This document shows positions 9,910-18,123 of a stretch of 64,000 nt of DNA, piece by piece (position 1 is the first letter of the stretch; every line of letters starts with the position of its first letter). Source of the DNA: Nocardia anocheti (GTDB lineage: Bacteria; Actinomycetota; Actinomycetes; Mycobacteriales; Mycobacteriaceae); NCBI RefSeq assembly GCF_029675105.1, contig NZ_JAQQFV010000004.1, positions 186,001-250,000 of the forward strand, in the 5' to 3' direction. The translations under genes were made by a program, and so were the position numbers. Under the pieces are notes generated by a model, which saw only the letters and a program-made list of their open reading frames with translations, had not been told where the DNA came from and searched no databases.

Positions 9910-10650
9910 TTACCAGCGCGTGGTGAGCGCGCCAAGAGCGCCCAGGGCGACCGCGGCGGCCGTCGAGGTGCGCAGCACGGTCGGGCCGAGCAACACGATG
10001 TCGGCGCCCGCCTCGGCCAGGGCGGTGAGTTCGGTGTCGTCGAGGCCGCCCTCGGGGCCCACGATCAGCACCACATCGGTCGCCGCGGCCAGCGGCAGCT
10101 CGGTGAACTTGCCCGCGCCGGATTCGTGCAGGGCCGCCACGACCGCGCCGTCGGCCTTCACCTCGCGCACCAGCTCGACCAGGTCGCGGGTGCGGTGCAG
10201 CTCGGCGACGTCGGGAATGTAGGCGCGCCGCGATTGCCGCGCGGCCGACTTGGCCGCCGCCCGCCACTTCTCGATGCCCTTGGCCGCCTTGGCGTCCCAG
10301 TTGGCGACACAGCGCGCGGCCTGCCACGGCACGATCAGGTCGACGCCCGCCTCGGTCATCAGCTCGACGGCCAGCTCGGAGCGATCGGATTTGGGCAGCG
10401 CCTGCACGACGGTCACCGACGGCGTCACCGGCTCGGCGATCCGGCGCGTGCGCACCGCCAGCTCGAGCCTGCCCTTCTGGGCCGCGACGACCTCGGATTC
10501 GGCGAGCACCCCGCGTCCGTCGGACAGGGTGATCGGCTCGCCGACCCCGATGCGGCGCACGGTGGCCGCGTGCCTGCCCTCCGGCCCGTCGAGGACCGCG
10601 ACAGACCCCGGTTCGGGCACCTCGTCGAGGTAGAAGACCGTCGCGGCCAC
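9910..10650 (-). CDS. rsmE: 16S rRNA m3U1498 methyltransferase RsmE
   Basis: 246 residues, usual length. An N-terminal PUA-like domain (about 1-70) precedes a SPOUT domain with the family phrases ALPKSDRSELAVELMTEAGV and LIVGPEGGLDD. It methylates U1498 of 16S rRNA in assembled 30S subunits using S-adenosylmethionine. It starts with GTG four bases after the dnaJ2 stop, so the two are probably cotranscribed, as in mycobacteria. Confidence 0.95.
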   Translation of the reverse strand: MAATVFYLDEVPEPGSVAVLDGPEGRHAATVRRIGVGEPITLSDGRGVLAESEVVAAQKGRLELAVRTRRIAEPVTPSVTVVQALPKSDRSELAVELMTEAGVDLIVPWQAARCVANWDAKAAKGIEKWRAAAKSAARQSRRAYIPDVAELHRTRDLVELVREVKADGAVVAALHESGAGKFTELPLAAATDVVLIVGPEGGLDDTELTALAEAGADIVLLGPTVLRTSTAAAVALGALGALTTRW

Positions 10651-10654
10651 CGGC

Positions 10655-11809
10655 TCAGCGTCCGCTGAAGGAGGCGCGCAGCCGGGCGAACAGGCCGCTG
10701 TTGTGCTCGGACTGCGAGGACATCACCTCGGCGCGGTCCTTCTCGCGCAGGCCCTTGAACTTGCGCAGCAGTTCGGTCTGCTTGCCGTCGAGCTTGCTCG
10801 GCACCACGATGTCGAGGTGGGCCAGCAGGTCACCGCGCGCGCCGGAGCGCAGGCGCGGCATGCCGTGCGCGCGCAGCTGGATGACCTCGCCGGGCTGGGT
10901 GCCCGGGGCGATGGAGAGTTCGGTGGGGCCGTCGAGGATGGTGTCGACCACGACCGTGGTGCCCAGGATGGCGTCGACCATCGGCACCCGCACGGTGCAG
11001 TGCAGATCGTCGCCGTCGCGCACGAAGGTGTCGTGCGGCTGCTCGACGACCTCGACGTAGAGATCACCGGCGTGGCCGCCACCGGGCCCGACCTCGCCCT
11101 GCGCGGCCAGGCGCACCCGCATGCCGTTGGCGACACCGGCCGGGATCGGCGCGGCGATCTCGCGGCGCGCGCGCACGCGGCCGTCGCCACCGCACTTGTG
11201 GCAGGGGTCGGGGATGGTCTCCCCGGCGCCACGGCAGGTGGGGCAGGGACGCGAGGTGAGCACCTGGCCCAGGAACGAGCGCTGCACCGACTGCACCTCA
11301 CCGGCACCGTCACAGGTCTCGCAGCGCACCGGCTTGGAGTTGCCGTTGGTGCCCGCGCCCTGGCAGATGTCGCAGAGGATGGCGGTGTCGACGGTGAGGT
11401 GCTTGGTCACGCCGACGGCGCACTCGGCCAGGCTCAGCCGGGTGCGGATGAGCGAGTCGGCGCCGGGCTGCACGCGGCCGCGCGGCTTGCGCGCGCCACC
11501 ACCCTGGCCGCTCATGCCGCCGAAGAACGCCTCGAAGACGTCACCGAGGCCGCCGAAACCGGCGCCGCTGAATCCCGCACCGCCGCCGCCGTTTTCGAGC
11601 GGGTCGCCGCCCAGGTCGACGATCCGGCGCTTCTCCGGGTCGGTGAGCACCTCGTACGCGGTGGAGACTTCCTTGAACTTGGCCTGGGCGGCCTCGTCCG
11701 GGTTCACGTCGGGGTGCAGTTCGCGGGCCAGCTTGCGGTAGGCGCGCTTGAGCTCCTGGTCGGTGGCGTTCTTGCCGACGCCGAGCAGTCCGTAGTAATC
11801 CCGTGCCAC
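10655..11809 (-). CDS. dnaJ2: Co-chaperone DnaJ2
   Basis: 384 residues, type-I J protein: J domain with HPD at 32-34, a G/F-rich linker (about 72-105), four CxxCxGxG zinc repeats (starting near 146, 163, 189 and 203) and a C-terminal substrate domain. It stimulates DnaK ATPase and delivers unfolded clients. The position after hrcA is typical of actinobacteria. An HspR-type operator lies about 50 bases upstream, so heat-shock control by HspR is likely even though the gene follows hrcA. The start is GTG. Confidence 0.96.
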   Translation of the reverse strand: MARDYYGLLGVGKNATDQELKRAYRKLARELHPDVNPDEAAQAKFKEVSTAYEVLTDPEKRRIVDLGGDPLENGGGGAGFSGAGFGGLGDVFEAFFGGMSGQGGGARKPRGRVQPGADSLIRTRLSLAECAVGVTKHLTVDTAILCDICQGAGTNGNSKPVRCETCDGAGEVQSVQRSFLGQVLTSRPCPTCRGAGETIPDPCHKCGGDGRVRARREIAAPIPAGVANGMRVRLAAQGEVGPGGGHAGDLYVEVVEQPHDTFVRDGDDLHCTVRVPMVDAILGTTVVVDTILDGPTELSIAPGTQPGEVIQLRAHGMPRLRSGARGDLLAHLDIVVPSKLDGKQTELLRKFKGLREKDRAEVMSSQSEHNSGLFARLRASFSGR

Positions 11810-11881
11810 TTGAGTTCTCTAGTCCTTGGTCGCTGTGGTCCAGCCGAGCGCGGCGCGCTCCTTTAGTCGAATCCACTCAAC
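11809..11881. promoter_or_regulatory. HAIR-like HspR operator upstream of dnaJ2
   Basis: On the plus strand CTTTAGT (11861-11867), seven bases, then ACTCAAC (11875-11881) match the HspR inverted repeat CTTGAGT-N7-ACTCAAG with one mismatch in each arm. A perfect CTTGAGT half-site also lies at 11809-11815, at the dnaJ2 start. HspR represses dnaK/clpB genes through such sites in actinobacteria. Regulation here is inferred. Confidence 0.6.
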
Positions 11882-11938
11882 TTTACCGGCCGAAGTATCG
11901 ACCTTAACAGTGCGGGTGACGCGCTTCTCGTGCCGCGG

Positions 11939-12973
11939 TCACCTTTCGGCGAGCACCTCGCCGATGTAGCGGGCCACCGTCGCCACCGAGGCCATGGTGC
12001 CCGGATAGTCCATCCTGGTCGGGCCGAGCACGCCCATCCCGCCCAGTACCGCGCCCGCGGCGCCGTAGCCGGTGGAGACCACCGAGGTGCCGCGCATCTC
12101 CTCGACCTTGGTCTCCTCGCCGATCTGCACCATCACCTGTCCCGGCTGCTGCGCGGCGGCCAGCAGTTTCAGCACGATGACCTGCTCTTCGAGCGCCTCC
12201 AGCACGGTGCGCAGCGAGCCCGGGAAGCCGAAATCGGCCACATTGCGGGTGAGGTTGGCGGTACCGCCGAGCACCAGGCGTTCCTCCGGATGCTCGACCA
12301 GCGTCTCCACCAGCACGGTCGAGACGCGGACCAGCACGTCACGGATCTTGGCCGGTGCGCGTTCGGGCAGCCCGGCCACCGAGGCGCTGGCCACCGAGAG
12401 CAGTTTGCCGTCCATGGCACCCCCGAGCAGGCCGCGTACGGCGGCGAGATCGTCGTCGGAGATGACGGCGCCCAGGTCGACGATGCGCTGGTCGACACGG
12501 CCGGTGTCGGTGATCACCACCAGTAACAACCGGGCCGGATTCAGCGCCACCACCTCGATGTGGCGCACGGTCGAGGCCGAGACGGTGGGGTACTGGACAA
12601 CCGCGACCTGCCTGGTCAACTGGGCCAGCAGGCGCACGCCGCGGCGCAGGACGTCGTCGAGGTCGACGCCGGATTCCAGGAACTCCATGATCGCGCGCCG
12701 TTCCGCGCCGGACAGGGGCTTGACCTCGGCGATCCGGTCGACGAACTCGCGGTACCCCTTGTCGGTGGGGATGCGGCCGGAGCTGGTGTGCGGCTGGGTG
12801 ATGTAGCCCTCGGCCTCCAGGACCGCCATGTCGTTGCGGATGGTGGCGCTGGACACGCCCAGGTGGTGCCGTTCGACGAGCGACTTGGAGCCGATCGGTT
12901 CCTTGGTGGCGACGTAGTCCGCCACGATCGCTCGCAGGACCTCGAAACGTCGATCCTCGGTGCTCGACGCCAT
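11939..12973 (-). CDS. hrcA: Heat-inducible transcription repressor HrcA
   Basis: 344 residues from the ATG preceded by GGAGGTGG; an upstream in-frame extension is rejected. The N-terminal winged helix carries the family phrases [20 protein letters not shown] and TSSGRIPT; the C-terminal GAF-like part ends [10 protein letters not shown]. HrcA represses chaperonin genes at CIRCE elements. I find no CIRCE sequence upstream of hrcA itself, so autoregulation is not supported by this window. dnaJ2 follows after a 129-base gap that holds its own operator. Confidence 0.95.
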   Translation of the reverse strand: MASSTEDRRFEVLRAIVADYVATKEPIGSKSLVERHHLGVSSATIRNDMAVLEAEGYITQPHTSSGRIPTDKGYREFVDRIAEVKPLSGAERRAIMEFLESGVDLDDVLRRGVRLLAQLTRQVAVVQYPTVSASTVRHIEVVALNPARLLLVVITDTGRVDQRIVDLGAVISDDDLAAVRGLLGGAMDGKLLSVASASVAGLPERAPAKIRDVLVRVSTVLVETLVEHPEERLVLGGTANLTRNVADFGFPGSLRTVLEALEEQVIVLKLLAAAQQPGQVMVQIGEETKVEEMRGTSVVSTGYGAAGAVLGGMGVLGPTRMDYPGTMASVATVARYIGEVLAER

Positions 12974-13309
12974 CGACCCCACCTCCTCGCTCGTGCCGGG
13001 TACGTCATGCGTCCGCACGCGTGCCGTGTTCGCCGCACAGACTCGCATGCCGACGCTCGGAGCGTCTCGTTGTCCAGTCTAATTGTCTGCTCGCCGATCG
13101 AGAGAGTACGGCGGTCGAGGCCCCCTCCCGGCGGTACCGGTCGCTGCTTCAGCGCGCGATTTCGCCGTCGAAAGTTCTCCACAGGGCCGAGTTGTCCACA
13201 GGCGGGGCTCGAGGTCTTGCCCAGGTCGTGCGGCCGGACGTACTTTCGAGCTCGATCGACGGTTCTACCAGCGGTTTTCATGCTCGATGGCAGACGGGGA
13301 GGGGCTGTG
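12974..13309. other. Divergent intergenic region hrcA / EspC-like gene
   Basis: 336 bases between divergently read genes. It must hold both promoters. A TAGACT-like -10 hexamer for hrcA (read on the minus strand, near 13076-13081) is possible but has no good -35. No gene, CIRCE element or stable repeat was recognised. Confidence 0.4.
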
Positions 13310-13717
13310 GTGAGACAGGATGGAGTGCGTGCGGTTCCGGGGTCGGTGATGGTGCGACCGACGGAGTTCGCCGGAATCGACCGCGCGTGTACGGAATTCC
13401 TGCGGGTGCTCGCGCGGGTCGGCGCACTCGCCGCCGAGATCGGCGACCAGGAGTGCTGGGGTCTGGGTGAGAGCGACCCCCGGCTGCTGTCCGCGCCCGC
13501 CCTCGTCGCGCGCTTGCGCGCCAAGGCCGACGGGCCCGGCAACAGTGTCGGCGCCGTGCTGGCGAGCCATGCTCGACTCGTCGACGACCTCCGCCGATCC
13601 CACGGGACCGCCCTCGACCGGCTCGCGCACGTCGACGAGGAGTGGGGCGCGCGACTCCGTGCCGTGGAACCACCTGCCGGACAGACTCATTCGCCCGTCC
13701 TGGCGATGGTCCGATGA
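13310..13717 (+). CDS. Small helical protein, EspC-like type VII secretion candidate
   Basis: 135 residues from a GTG with a GGGGAGGGG ribosome site (two adjacent GTGs are possible). It is mainly helical and Ala/Arg/Leu-rich, without a signal peptide. Its length, composition and direct coupling to a PPE-like gene suggest the EspC/DUF2580-type partners secreted by ESX systems. The stop overlaps the next start (ATGA). No ESX machinery gene is in the window. The family call is tentative; the gene itself is well supported by start, coupling and codon use. Confidence 0.6.
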   Translation: MRQDGVRAVPGSVMVRPTEFAGIDRACTEFLRVLARVGALAAEIGDQECWGLGESDPRLLSAPALVARLRAKADGPGNSVGAVLASHARLVDDLRRSHGTALDRLAHVDEEWGARLRAVEPPAGQTHSPVLAMVR

Positions 13718-15528
13718 AAGGCCATGAGCCGCCCGGCATTCCGGGTGGCGGGGAGAACGCGCGGCACTGGCGGCACGCCGAGATCGCCACCACCTTCGCC
13801 GGACTCGACGTGACACCCGCGAACGCACAGGCGGACAAATTCGAGCTGATCGCACGGTGTTTCGAGGAGGGGCTACTGGTCTTCGCGCGCGATATCCGAG
13901 CCGCCTCGGCAACGGCCTGGTCCGGCGCGAGCGCTGACGCCGCCACCCAGGCTGTCGGGGCTTACGTCCGGCAGGCCCGAGAACTGGTGGCAGCACTGTA
14001 CGACCTACCCGGCGTAGTCCGTTCCGCCGCAGCGGCGATCGTCGCGACCAAGTACGCGATCCCGGCGGTGGTGACCGATGCCGATGCGGCGGCCTGGTCG
14101 GCGGGCCGCCCGGAAACGGGCCGAGCCGCGTCCATGGCCGAAGACGAGGCCAGGACCGCGATGCACGAACGCTACGTGGAGCCGTTCGGCGAGTTGTCCG
14201 GCCGCATCCCCCTGCTGCCCGAACTCCTCGAGCCGACCGCCGCACGCTCGCCCGGTTCCGGTCCCGACGATCGAGATCCGGCCCAAGCCCGATCCGGTCT
14301 CGTACGCGGACAGCAAGGCCCCGGGCTCCACCAGGTCACCGCAGTAGACCCCGGGTCCGCGACGGACGCCGCCACCGTGCCCGATCGAGCCACTCCGTCC
14401 GGAGGAATCGCGTCAGCGGCCGCCGATGTCCTCACCGGAGCCCACGCCTCCGTCGACCCGGCCGGGACATCCGCTGTCGCCGACGGTTCGAACGGAGCAT
14501 CGGTGATGCGGGAGAAGTTTTCGTCAGCATTCGAGAAGCCGGGGTCATCCGTCGTCTCCGATGCCACTGTCTCTACGGCGTTTTCCGACATGTCACCGGG
14601 ACCGGGTGCCGAGAGCACCTCATCGGCTGCGTCGGAGACCGTTGCCGCCGCGTCCGAGGTACCGGATTCCACGGCGACTGGCGCGGGCGCATCGAGCGGG
14701 TCGTCCTCGGGCTCCTGTCCAGCGGGTGGTTCCGGCACCTCATCCACTGACCCCACCACGTCAGGAGGGTCCGGCTCGTCAGGAGGGTCGGGCACGTCAA
14801 GCGGGTCGGGCACGTCAGGTGCGTTCGGCACAGCGGGCGGGTCCGGCACGGCGGGCGGGACATCCGGGTCGGGCACTGCGGGCGGGGCGGCCGCCGGGTC
14901 GGGTTCGCCTGGTGCGCGGACAAGTTGGTCGTCGGCGGGCTCTGGTACGAGCGGCTGGTCGGCGGGGTCCGGGTATGACGGTGGGACGGGTCGGGCTGGT
15001 TCGGCAGGTGGGTGGTCTGGTCCGGGCGGGCCCGTCGCGCCCGGTGGCGGGGGCGTATCCGGCGTTTCGTCGCCGGGTGCGGGTAGCGACGGGCGGGCGC
15101 CGTATCTCGGCTACGGGGTGCGGCCGCCGTTGGAGGGGACCGGGTCGGCCGGGATCTCGGCGGGACCGGTTCGGCCGGAGTCGGGTGCTCGGGTGGAACT
15201 GCCTGGGGTGCCTGGGCCGGTGCGGCCGGGAGGTGGGCAGAGCGTGCCGGGGACGGTGGGCGCGGTTGTCGGCGGGGACGTCTCGCCGGGGCCGACGCAG
15301 GGCCGGATGACCGATCGACATGTCCACTGTCCGGTGGGGGCGGGTGCGCCCGTGGCAGCGGAGGACGAGGGTGAGCACCGGGTGCCGGAGTATCTGGTCA
15401 CCCGGGCGAACGCCGAGGCGCTGCTCGGGACGCCGCGGCCCGCGATCGCCGGTGGGGTGATCGGGGGCGACGCGGCGCCGGACGAGCAGCGTGGACCGGC
15501 GGCTCAGGGCGGGCGATCGTGCCCATGA
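13714..15528 (+). CDS. PPE/WXG-like domain protein with long Gly/Ser/Pro tail
   Basis: 604 residues. The first ~180 form a helical domain resembling PPE proteins, with HWRHAEIATTF near 20 and a WXG-like turn TAWSGASADAA near 70; there is no signal peptide. From about residue 190 it is low-complexity, with repeated GSGTSGG-type blocks encoded near 14.7-15.0 kb, then Pro/Gly-rich. The last ~80 residues (HRVPEYLVTRANAEALLG) look ordered again. It is coupled to the EspC-like gene upstream. It is probably a type VII substrate; the function of the C-terminal block is unknown. Confidence 0.65.
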   Translation: MKGHEPPGIPGGGENARHWRHAEIATTFAGLDVTPANAQADKFELIARCFEEGLLVFARDIRAASATAWSGASADAATQAVGAYVRQARELVAALYDLPGVVRSAAAAIVATKYAIPAVVTDADAAAWSAGRPETGRAASMAEDEARTAMHERYVEPFGELSGRIPLLPELLEPTAARSPGSGPDDRDPAQARSGLVRGQQGPGLHQVTAVDPGSATDAATVPDRATPSGGIASAAADVLTGAHASVDPAGTSAVADGSNGASVMREKFSSAFEKPGSSVVSDATVSTAFSDMSPGPGAESTSSAASETVAAASEVPDSTATGAGASSGSSSGSCPAGGSGTSSTDPTTSGGSGSSGGSGTSSGSGTSGAFGTAGGSGTAGGTSGSGTAGGAAAGSGSPGARTSWSSAGSGTSGWSAGSGYDGGTGRAGSAGGWSGPGGPVAPGGGGVSGVSSPGAGSDGRAPYLGYGVRPPLEGTGSAGISAGPVRPESGARVELPGVPGPVRPGGGQSVPGTVGAVVGGDVSPGPTQGRMTDRHVHCPVGAGAPVAAEDEGEHRVPEYLVTRANAEALLGTPRPAIAGGVIGGDAAPDEQRGPAAQGGRSCP

Positions 15529-15544
15529 GCCGAGAGGTCGAACA

Positions 15545-15569
15545 GCGGCGGCCCTGGCTGGGCCGCCGC
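15545..15569. terminator. Bidirectional hairpin terminator
   Basis: A perfect 10-bp stem GCGGCGGCCC / GGGCCGCCGC with a five-base loop lies between the convergent PPE-like gene and the small minus-strand gene. No T-tract follows, as is usual in high-GC actinobacteria. Confidence 0.65.
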
Positions 15570-15576
15570 GGCGGAG

Positions 15577-15801
15577 TCAGCTCCGGATCGCCGGAACCGC
15601 GGCGCCTACCTGTTTGCCCGCGAGGGCATCGAGGCCGAGCATCGCCAAGAGCGAAATGCAATCGTCCGCATCGTTGGAATGTGACGCGACCGTCCGCGCG
15701 GCGACCGCGCACTGGCGCGCGTTCTCCGCCTTCTCGGCAGAGCGCGCTTCCGCGAATTCGCTCTGCTCGTGGACGAGACTGATGTGCCGTTCGGTGGACA
15801 T
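15577..15801 (-). CDS. Small conserved-looking protein of unknown function
   Basis: 74 residues from an ATG with a GGGAG ribosome site six bases upstream; a longer in-frame extension upstream lacks such support. It is acidic and helical at the N-terminus (HEQSEFAEARSAEKAEN) with Cys at about 35 and 51 and a hydrophobic LLAMLGLDALA segment. There is no signal peptide or membrane span. It stands alone, 244 bases downstream of hemW on the same strand. I do not recognise the family. Confidence 0.6.
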   Translation of the reverse strand: MSTERHISLVHEQSEFAEARSAEKAENARQCAVAARTVASHSNDADDCISLLAMLGLDALAGKQVGAAVPAIRS

Positions 15802-16045
15802 ATAGCTCCCTAGTTTCGAGCCGAAGCCTACGCCCCCAATCGTTATCTTCGGCCGCGAACCCATCGATACGCGCACTTCGCGACCCCGGTGCCCAGGGCA
15901 CCCGGTGAGGTGTGCATCACGTCGGACCATCCCGCTGACCGGGCGATCATCGATGCCGCCGCCACCGCTCGCCGACCCGGAAATTTGGTCACGAATCGGT
16001 GTCAAGCGCCCTGTGTCCGGCCACCCGCAACCCGCATTCCGCGAC

Positions 16046-17266
16046 TCAGCCGAGCAGGTCGCGGACCACGCCGTCGGCGAGGAGCCTGCCGCGGTCGGTG
16101 AGGATCAGATGGTCACCGACGATCTCGGCGAGGCCGTCGGCGACGACCCGGTCGAGCGCGGGCTTCGCGGTGGGCGCGAGGGTGGCCAGGGGAAGGCCGG
16201 TGCGCAGGCGGACGGTGAGCATGAGGTGTTCGAGGTAGCGCTCGTCCTCGGTGAGGGCTTCCCAGCCCGCCGCGGGCAGGCCACCGAGGGCCACGCGCTC
16301 GGCGTAGCGGGCCGGGTGCTTGACGTTCCACCACCGGACGCCGCCGATGTGGCTGTGCGCGCCGGGCCCGGCACCGAGCCAGTCGCCACCGTCCCAGTAG
16401 CCCAGGTTGTGGTGGCAGCGCGCGGCGTCGTTCGCGGCCCAGTTGGAGACCTCGTACCAGGACAGGCCCGCCGCGGCGAGGCGGGCGTCGATGCGCTCGT
16501 AGCGGGCGGCCAGCACGTCCTCGTCGGGGGCGGGCAGTTCACCACGACGGACCTTGCGCGCCAGCGCGGTGCCGTCCTCGACGATCAACGAATAGGCGGA
16601 GACATGATCGACACCGGCGGCCAGCACCGCGTCCAGACTCGCGTCGAGATCGGCGTCGGTCTCGCCGGGTGTGCCGTAGATGAGGTCCAGATTCACATGC
16701 TCGAACCCGGCCGCCCTGGCCTCGCGCGCCGCCGCCACCGCCCGGCCCGGCGTGTGGGTGCGGTCCAGGATCCGCAGCACGTGCTGGGCCGCGGACTGCA
16801 TGCCCAGCGAGATCCGGGTGTACCCGGCCTCGCGCAGGCGCTCGAAGAACGCGGGCGAGGTGGATTCCGGATTGGACTCGGTGGTCACCTCGGCATCCGC
16901 GGCGAGCACGAAATCGGCCCGAACCGCGTCGAGGACCTCGGCCAGCCCGTCGCCGCCGAGCAGCGAGGGCGTCCCGCCGCCGACGAAGATCGTCGACACC
17001 TCGGGGGTCGGGCTCGGCAGCGCGGCGAACTCGGCCGCCGCGGTCGCGAGTTCGCCACGCAGCGCCTCGAGCCAGGACTGCGGCGAGGCCGAGGTGCCCA
17101 GTTCGCCCGCCGTGTAGGTGTTGAAGTCGCAGTAGCCGCAGCGCGTCGCGCAGAACGGGACGTGCACGTACACCCCGAACGCGCCGTCCCCGAAATCGCG
17201 CAGCACCGGTCGATCGGCGTCGACGGGTGTCACGCCGGAGATCCCGGTGGCAGCGCTGGAAGTCAC
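16046..17266 (-). CDS. hemW: Heme chaperone / radical-SAM protein HemW
   Basis: 406 residues. The radical-SAM motif CATRCGYC places the three cluster Cys at 39, 43 and 46, followed by FVGGGTPSLL and the C-terminal HemN domain. HemW proteins were long annotated as oxygen-independent coproporphyrinogen oxidase; the HemW clade binds heme and passes it to target proteins. It lies close to sirA as in mycobacteria, where hemN (Rv2388c) occupies this position. GTG start. Confidence 0.93.
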   Translation of the reverse strand: MTSSAATGISGVTPVDADRPVLRDFGDGAFGVYVHVPFCATRCGYCDFNTYTAGELGTSASPQSWLEALRGELATAAAEFAALPSPTPEVSTIFVGGGTPSLLGGDGLAEVLDAVRADFVLAADAEVTTESNPESTSPAFFERLREAGYTRISLGMQSAAQHVLRILDRTHTPGRAVAAAREARAAGFEHVNLDLIYGTPGETDADLDASLDAVLAAGVDHVSAYSLIVEDGTALARKVRRGELPAPDEDVLAARYERIDARLAAAGLSWYEVSNWAANDAARCHHNLGYWDGGDWLGAGPGAHSHIGGVRWWNVKHPARYAERVALGGLPAAGWEALTEDERYLEHLMLTVRLRTGLPLATLAPTAKPALDRVVADGLAEIVGDHLILTDRGRLLADGVVRDLLG

Positions 17267-17380
17267 GGCTCCAGTCTGCCCGCCCCCGACGCTCCGTCCC
17301 GCACGGGCCCTGGCCCGCTGCGAGCGCCGTCACCACCCCGGACGGACCGCATCAGCGCAGCGCACCCCTCGCTGACACGG

Positions 17381-17743
17381 TCAGTCGGTGACCACCGGGG
17401 TGTTCTGGTTGGCGGTGAGTACCCACGCGCCGTCTTCTTTGGTCATCACGTACATGGGCGTGCCCCGGCCCGACAGCTCACCATCGAACGTGAAGTAGCT
17501 CTGGCGCACCTTGACCGCGGCGACATCGGGCCGCAGGAACAGCACGTGCTCGATCTCGTAGGTCGCGCTGCCGTGGGTGGTGGCCCCCGGCAGCACCTGG
17601 GCGGTGAACTCGGCGATGGCGGCCCGGCCGAACAGCCGCTTGCCGTGGCCGGTGGTCCAGATGGCGTCCTCGCGGAAGACCGCGACGAACTCGTCGATCT
17701 CTGCAACCTCAACAAGACTCCAGGTCAACGCGCTGTGCCGCAC
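17381..17743 (-). CDS. SnoaL/SgcJ-like NTF2-fold protein, N-terminus short
   Basis: 120 residues matching the SgcJ/EcaC branch of the NTF2 superfamily (FREDAIWTTGHGKRLFGRAA). Family members normally have about 15-20 more residues forming the first helix; here the frame begins with GTG just before that helix's end and there is no good ribosome site, so the start may be lost or the gene 5'-truncated. The function is unknown. It stands alone, divergent from the sulfate-reduction leader. Confidence 0.6.
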   Translation of the reverse strand: MRHSALTWSLVEVAEIDEFVAVFREDAIWTTGHGKRLFGRAAIAEFTAQVLPGATTHGSATYEIEHVLFLRPDVAAVKVRQSYFTFDGELSGRGTPMYVMTKEDGAWVLTANQNTPVVTD

Positions 17744-17890
17744 CGCACAGCGGGGGGCTCGGGCGTATCAGAGGTCGCTTACGGCCCCCTAGATATGACC
17801 CCCGTCACAGAACAGGACGGCCGTCCAGGGAATTTCCCTCGAAAGTGCGGGAAATATCTCCTTGCGGTCGGAACGACCCGGCTGACATGG

Positions 17891-17896
17891 CACAAT
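17891..17896 (+). promoter_or_regulatory. Probable -10 element of a leaderless transcript
   Basis: The hexamer CACAAT ends six bases before the ATG of the leader peptide, the spacing expected if transcription starts on the A of that ATG. No convincing -35 was seen. Leaderless starts of this kind are common in actinobacteria. Confidence 0.5.
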
Positions 17897-17902
17897 AGGC
17901 AC

Positions 17903-17995
17903 ATGCACGCAACTGGAGTACGACTCGTGGCCCGCCGCCACGTCGACTTCCAGCGCGTCTGCAGCGCCTGTTGTCGGCCCGGTTTCCCCCGGTAG
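17903..17995 (+). CDS. Cys-rich leader peptide of the sulfate-reduction operon (attenuator)
   Basis: A 30-residue frame, ATG to TAG, too short for ordinary gene calling. Its middle, ARRHVDFQRVCSACC, matches the short leader peptides found before sulfur-assimilation genes in actinobacteria. Cys codons cluster at 20, 23 and 24 next to the stop. Such peptides are reported to sense cysteine: scarce Cys-tRNA stalls the ribosome in the Cys codons and opens downstream expression. A probable leaderless promoter precedes it, and a hairpin (18063-18081) lies between it and sirA. The mechanism here is inferred by family resemblance. Confidence 0.8.
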   Translation: MHATGVRLVARRHVDFQRVCSACCRPGFPR

Positions 17996-18062
17996 CGCAG
18001 CGGCGTCCACGCCCGGGTATCTCCCGGTGCCTTCGACTTTCATCGGCCCGCTGACCACCTGA

Positions 18063-18081
18063 CGCGAGCCAGCCCCTCGCG
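18063..18081 (+). promoter_or_regulatory. Hairpin between leader peptide and sirA
   Basis: A perfect six-base stem CGCGAG / CTCGCG with a seven-base loop lies 42 bases upstream of the sirA start. It could be part of the attenuation switch. A second, weaker CCGGG/CCCGG pair lies near 18017-18032. Pairing alternatives were not computed. Confidence 0.35.
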
Positions 18082-18123
18082 CCTTCAGCACGTGTACCAC
18101 CCACCCCGCAGGAGCGACCCCAC

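Noticed and set aside
12974..13100. CIRCE element before hrcA
   Set aside because: No TTAGCACTC-N9-GAGTGCTAA or near match was found on either strand.
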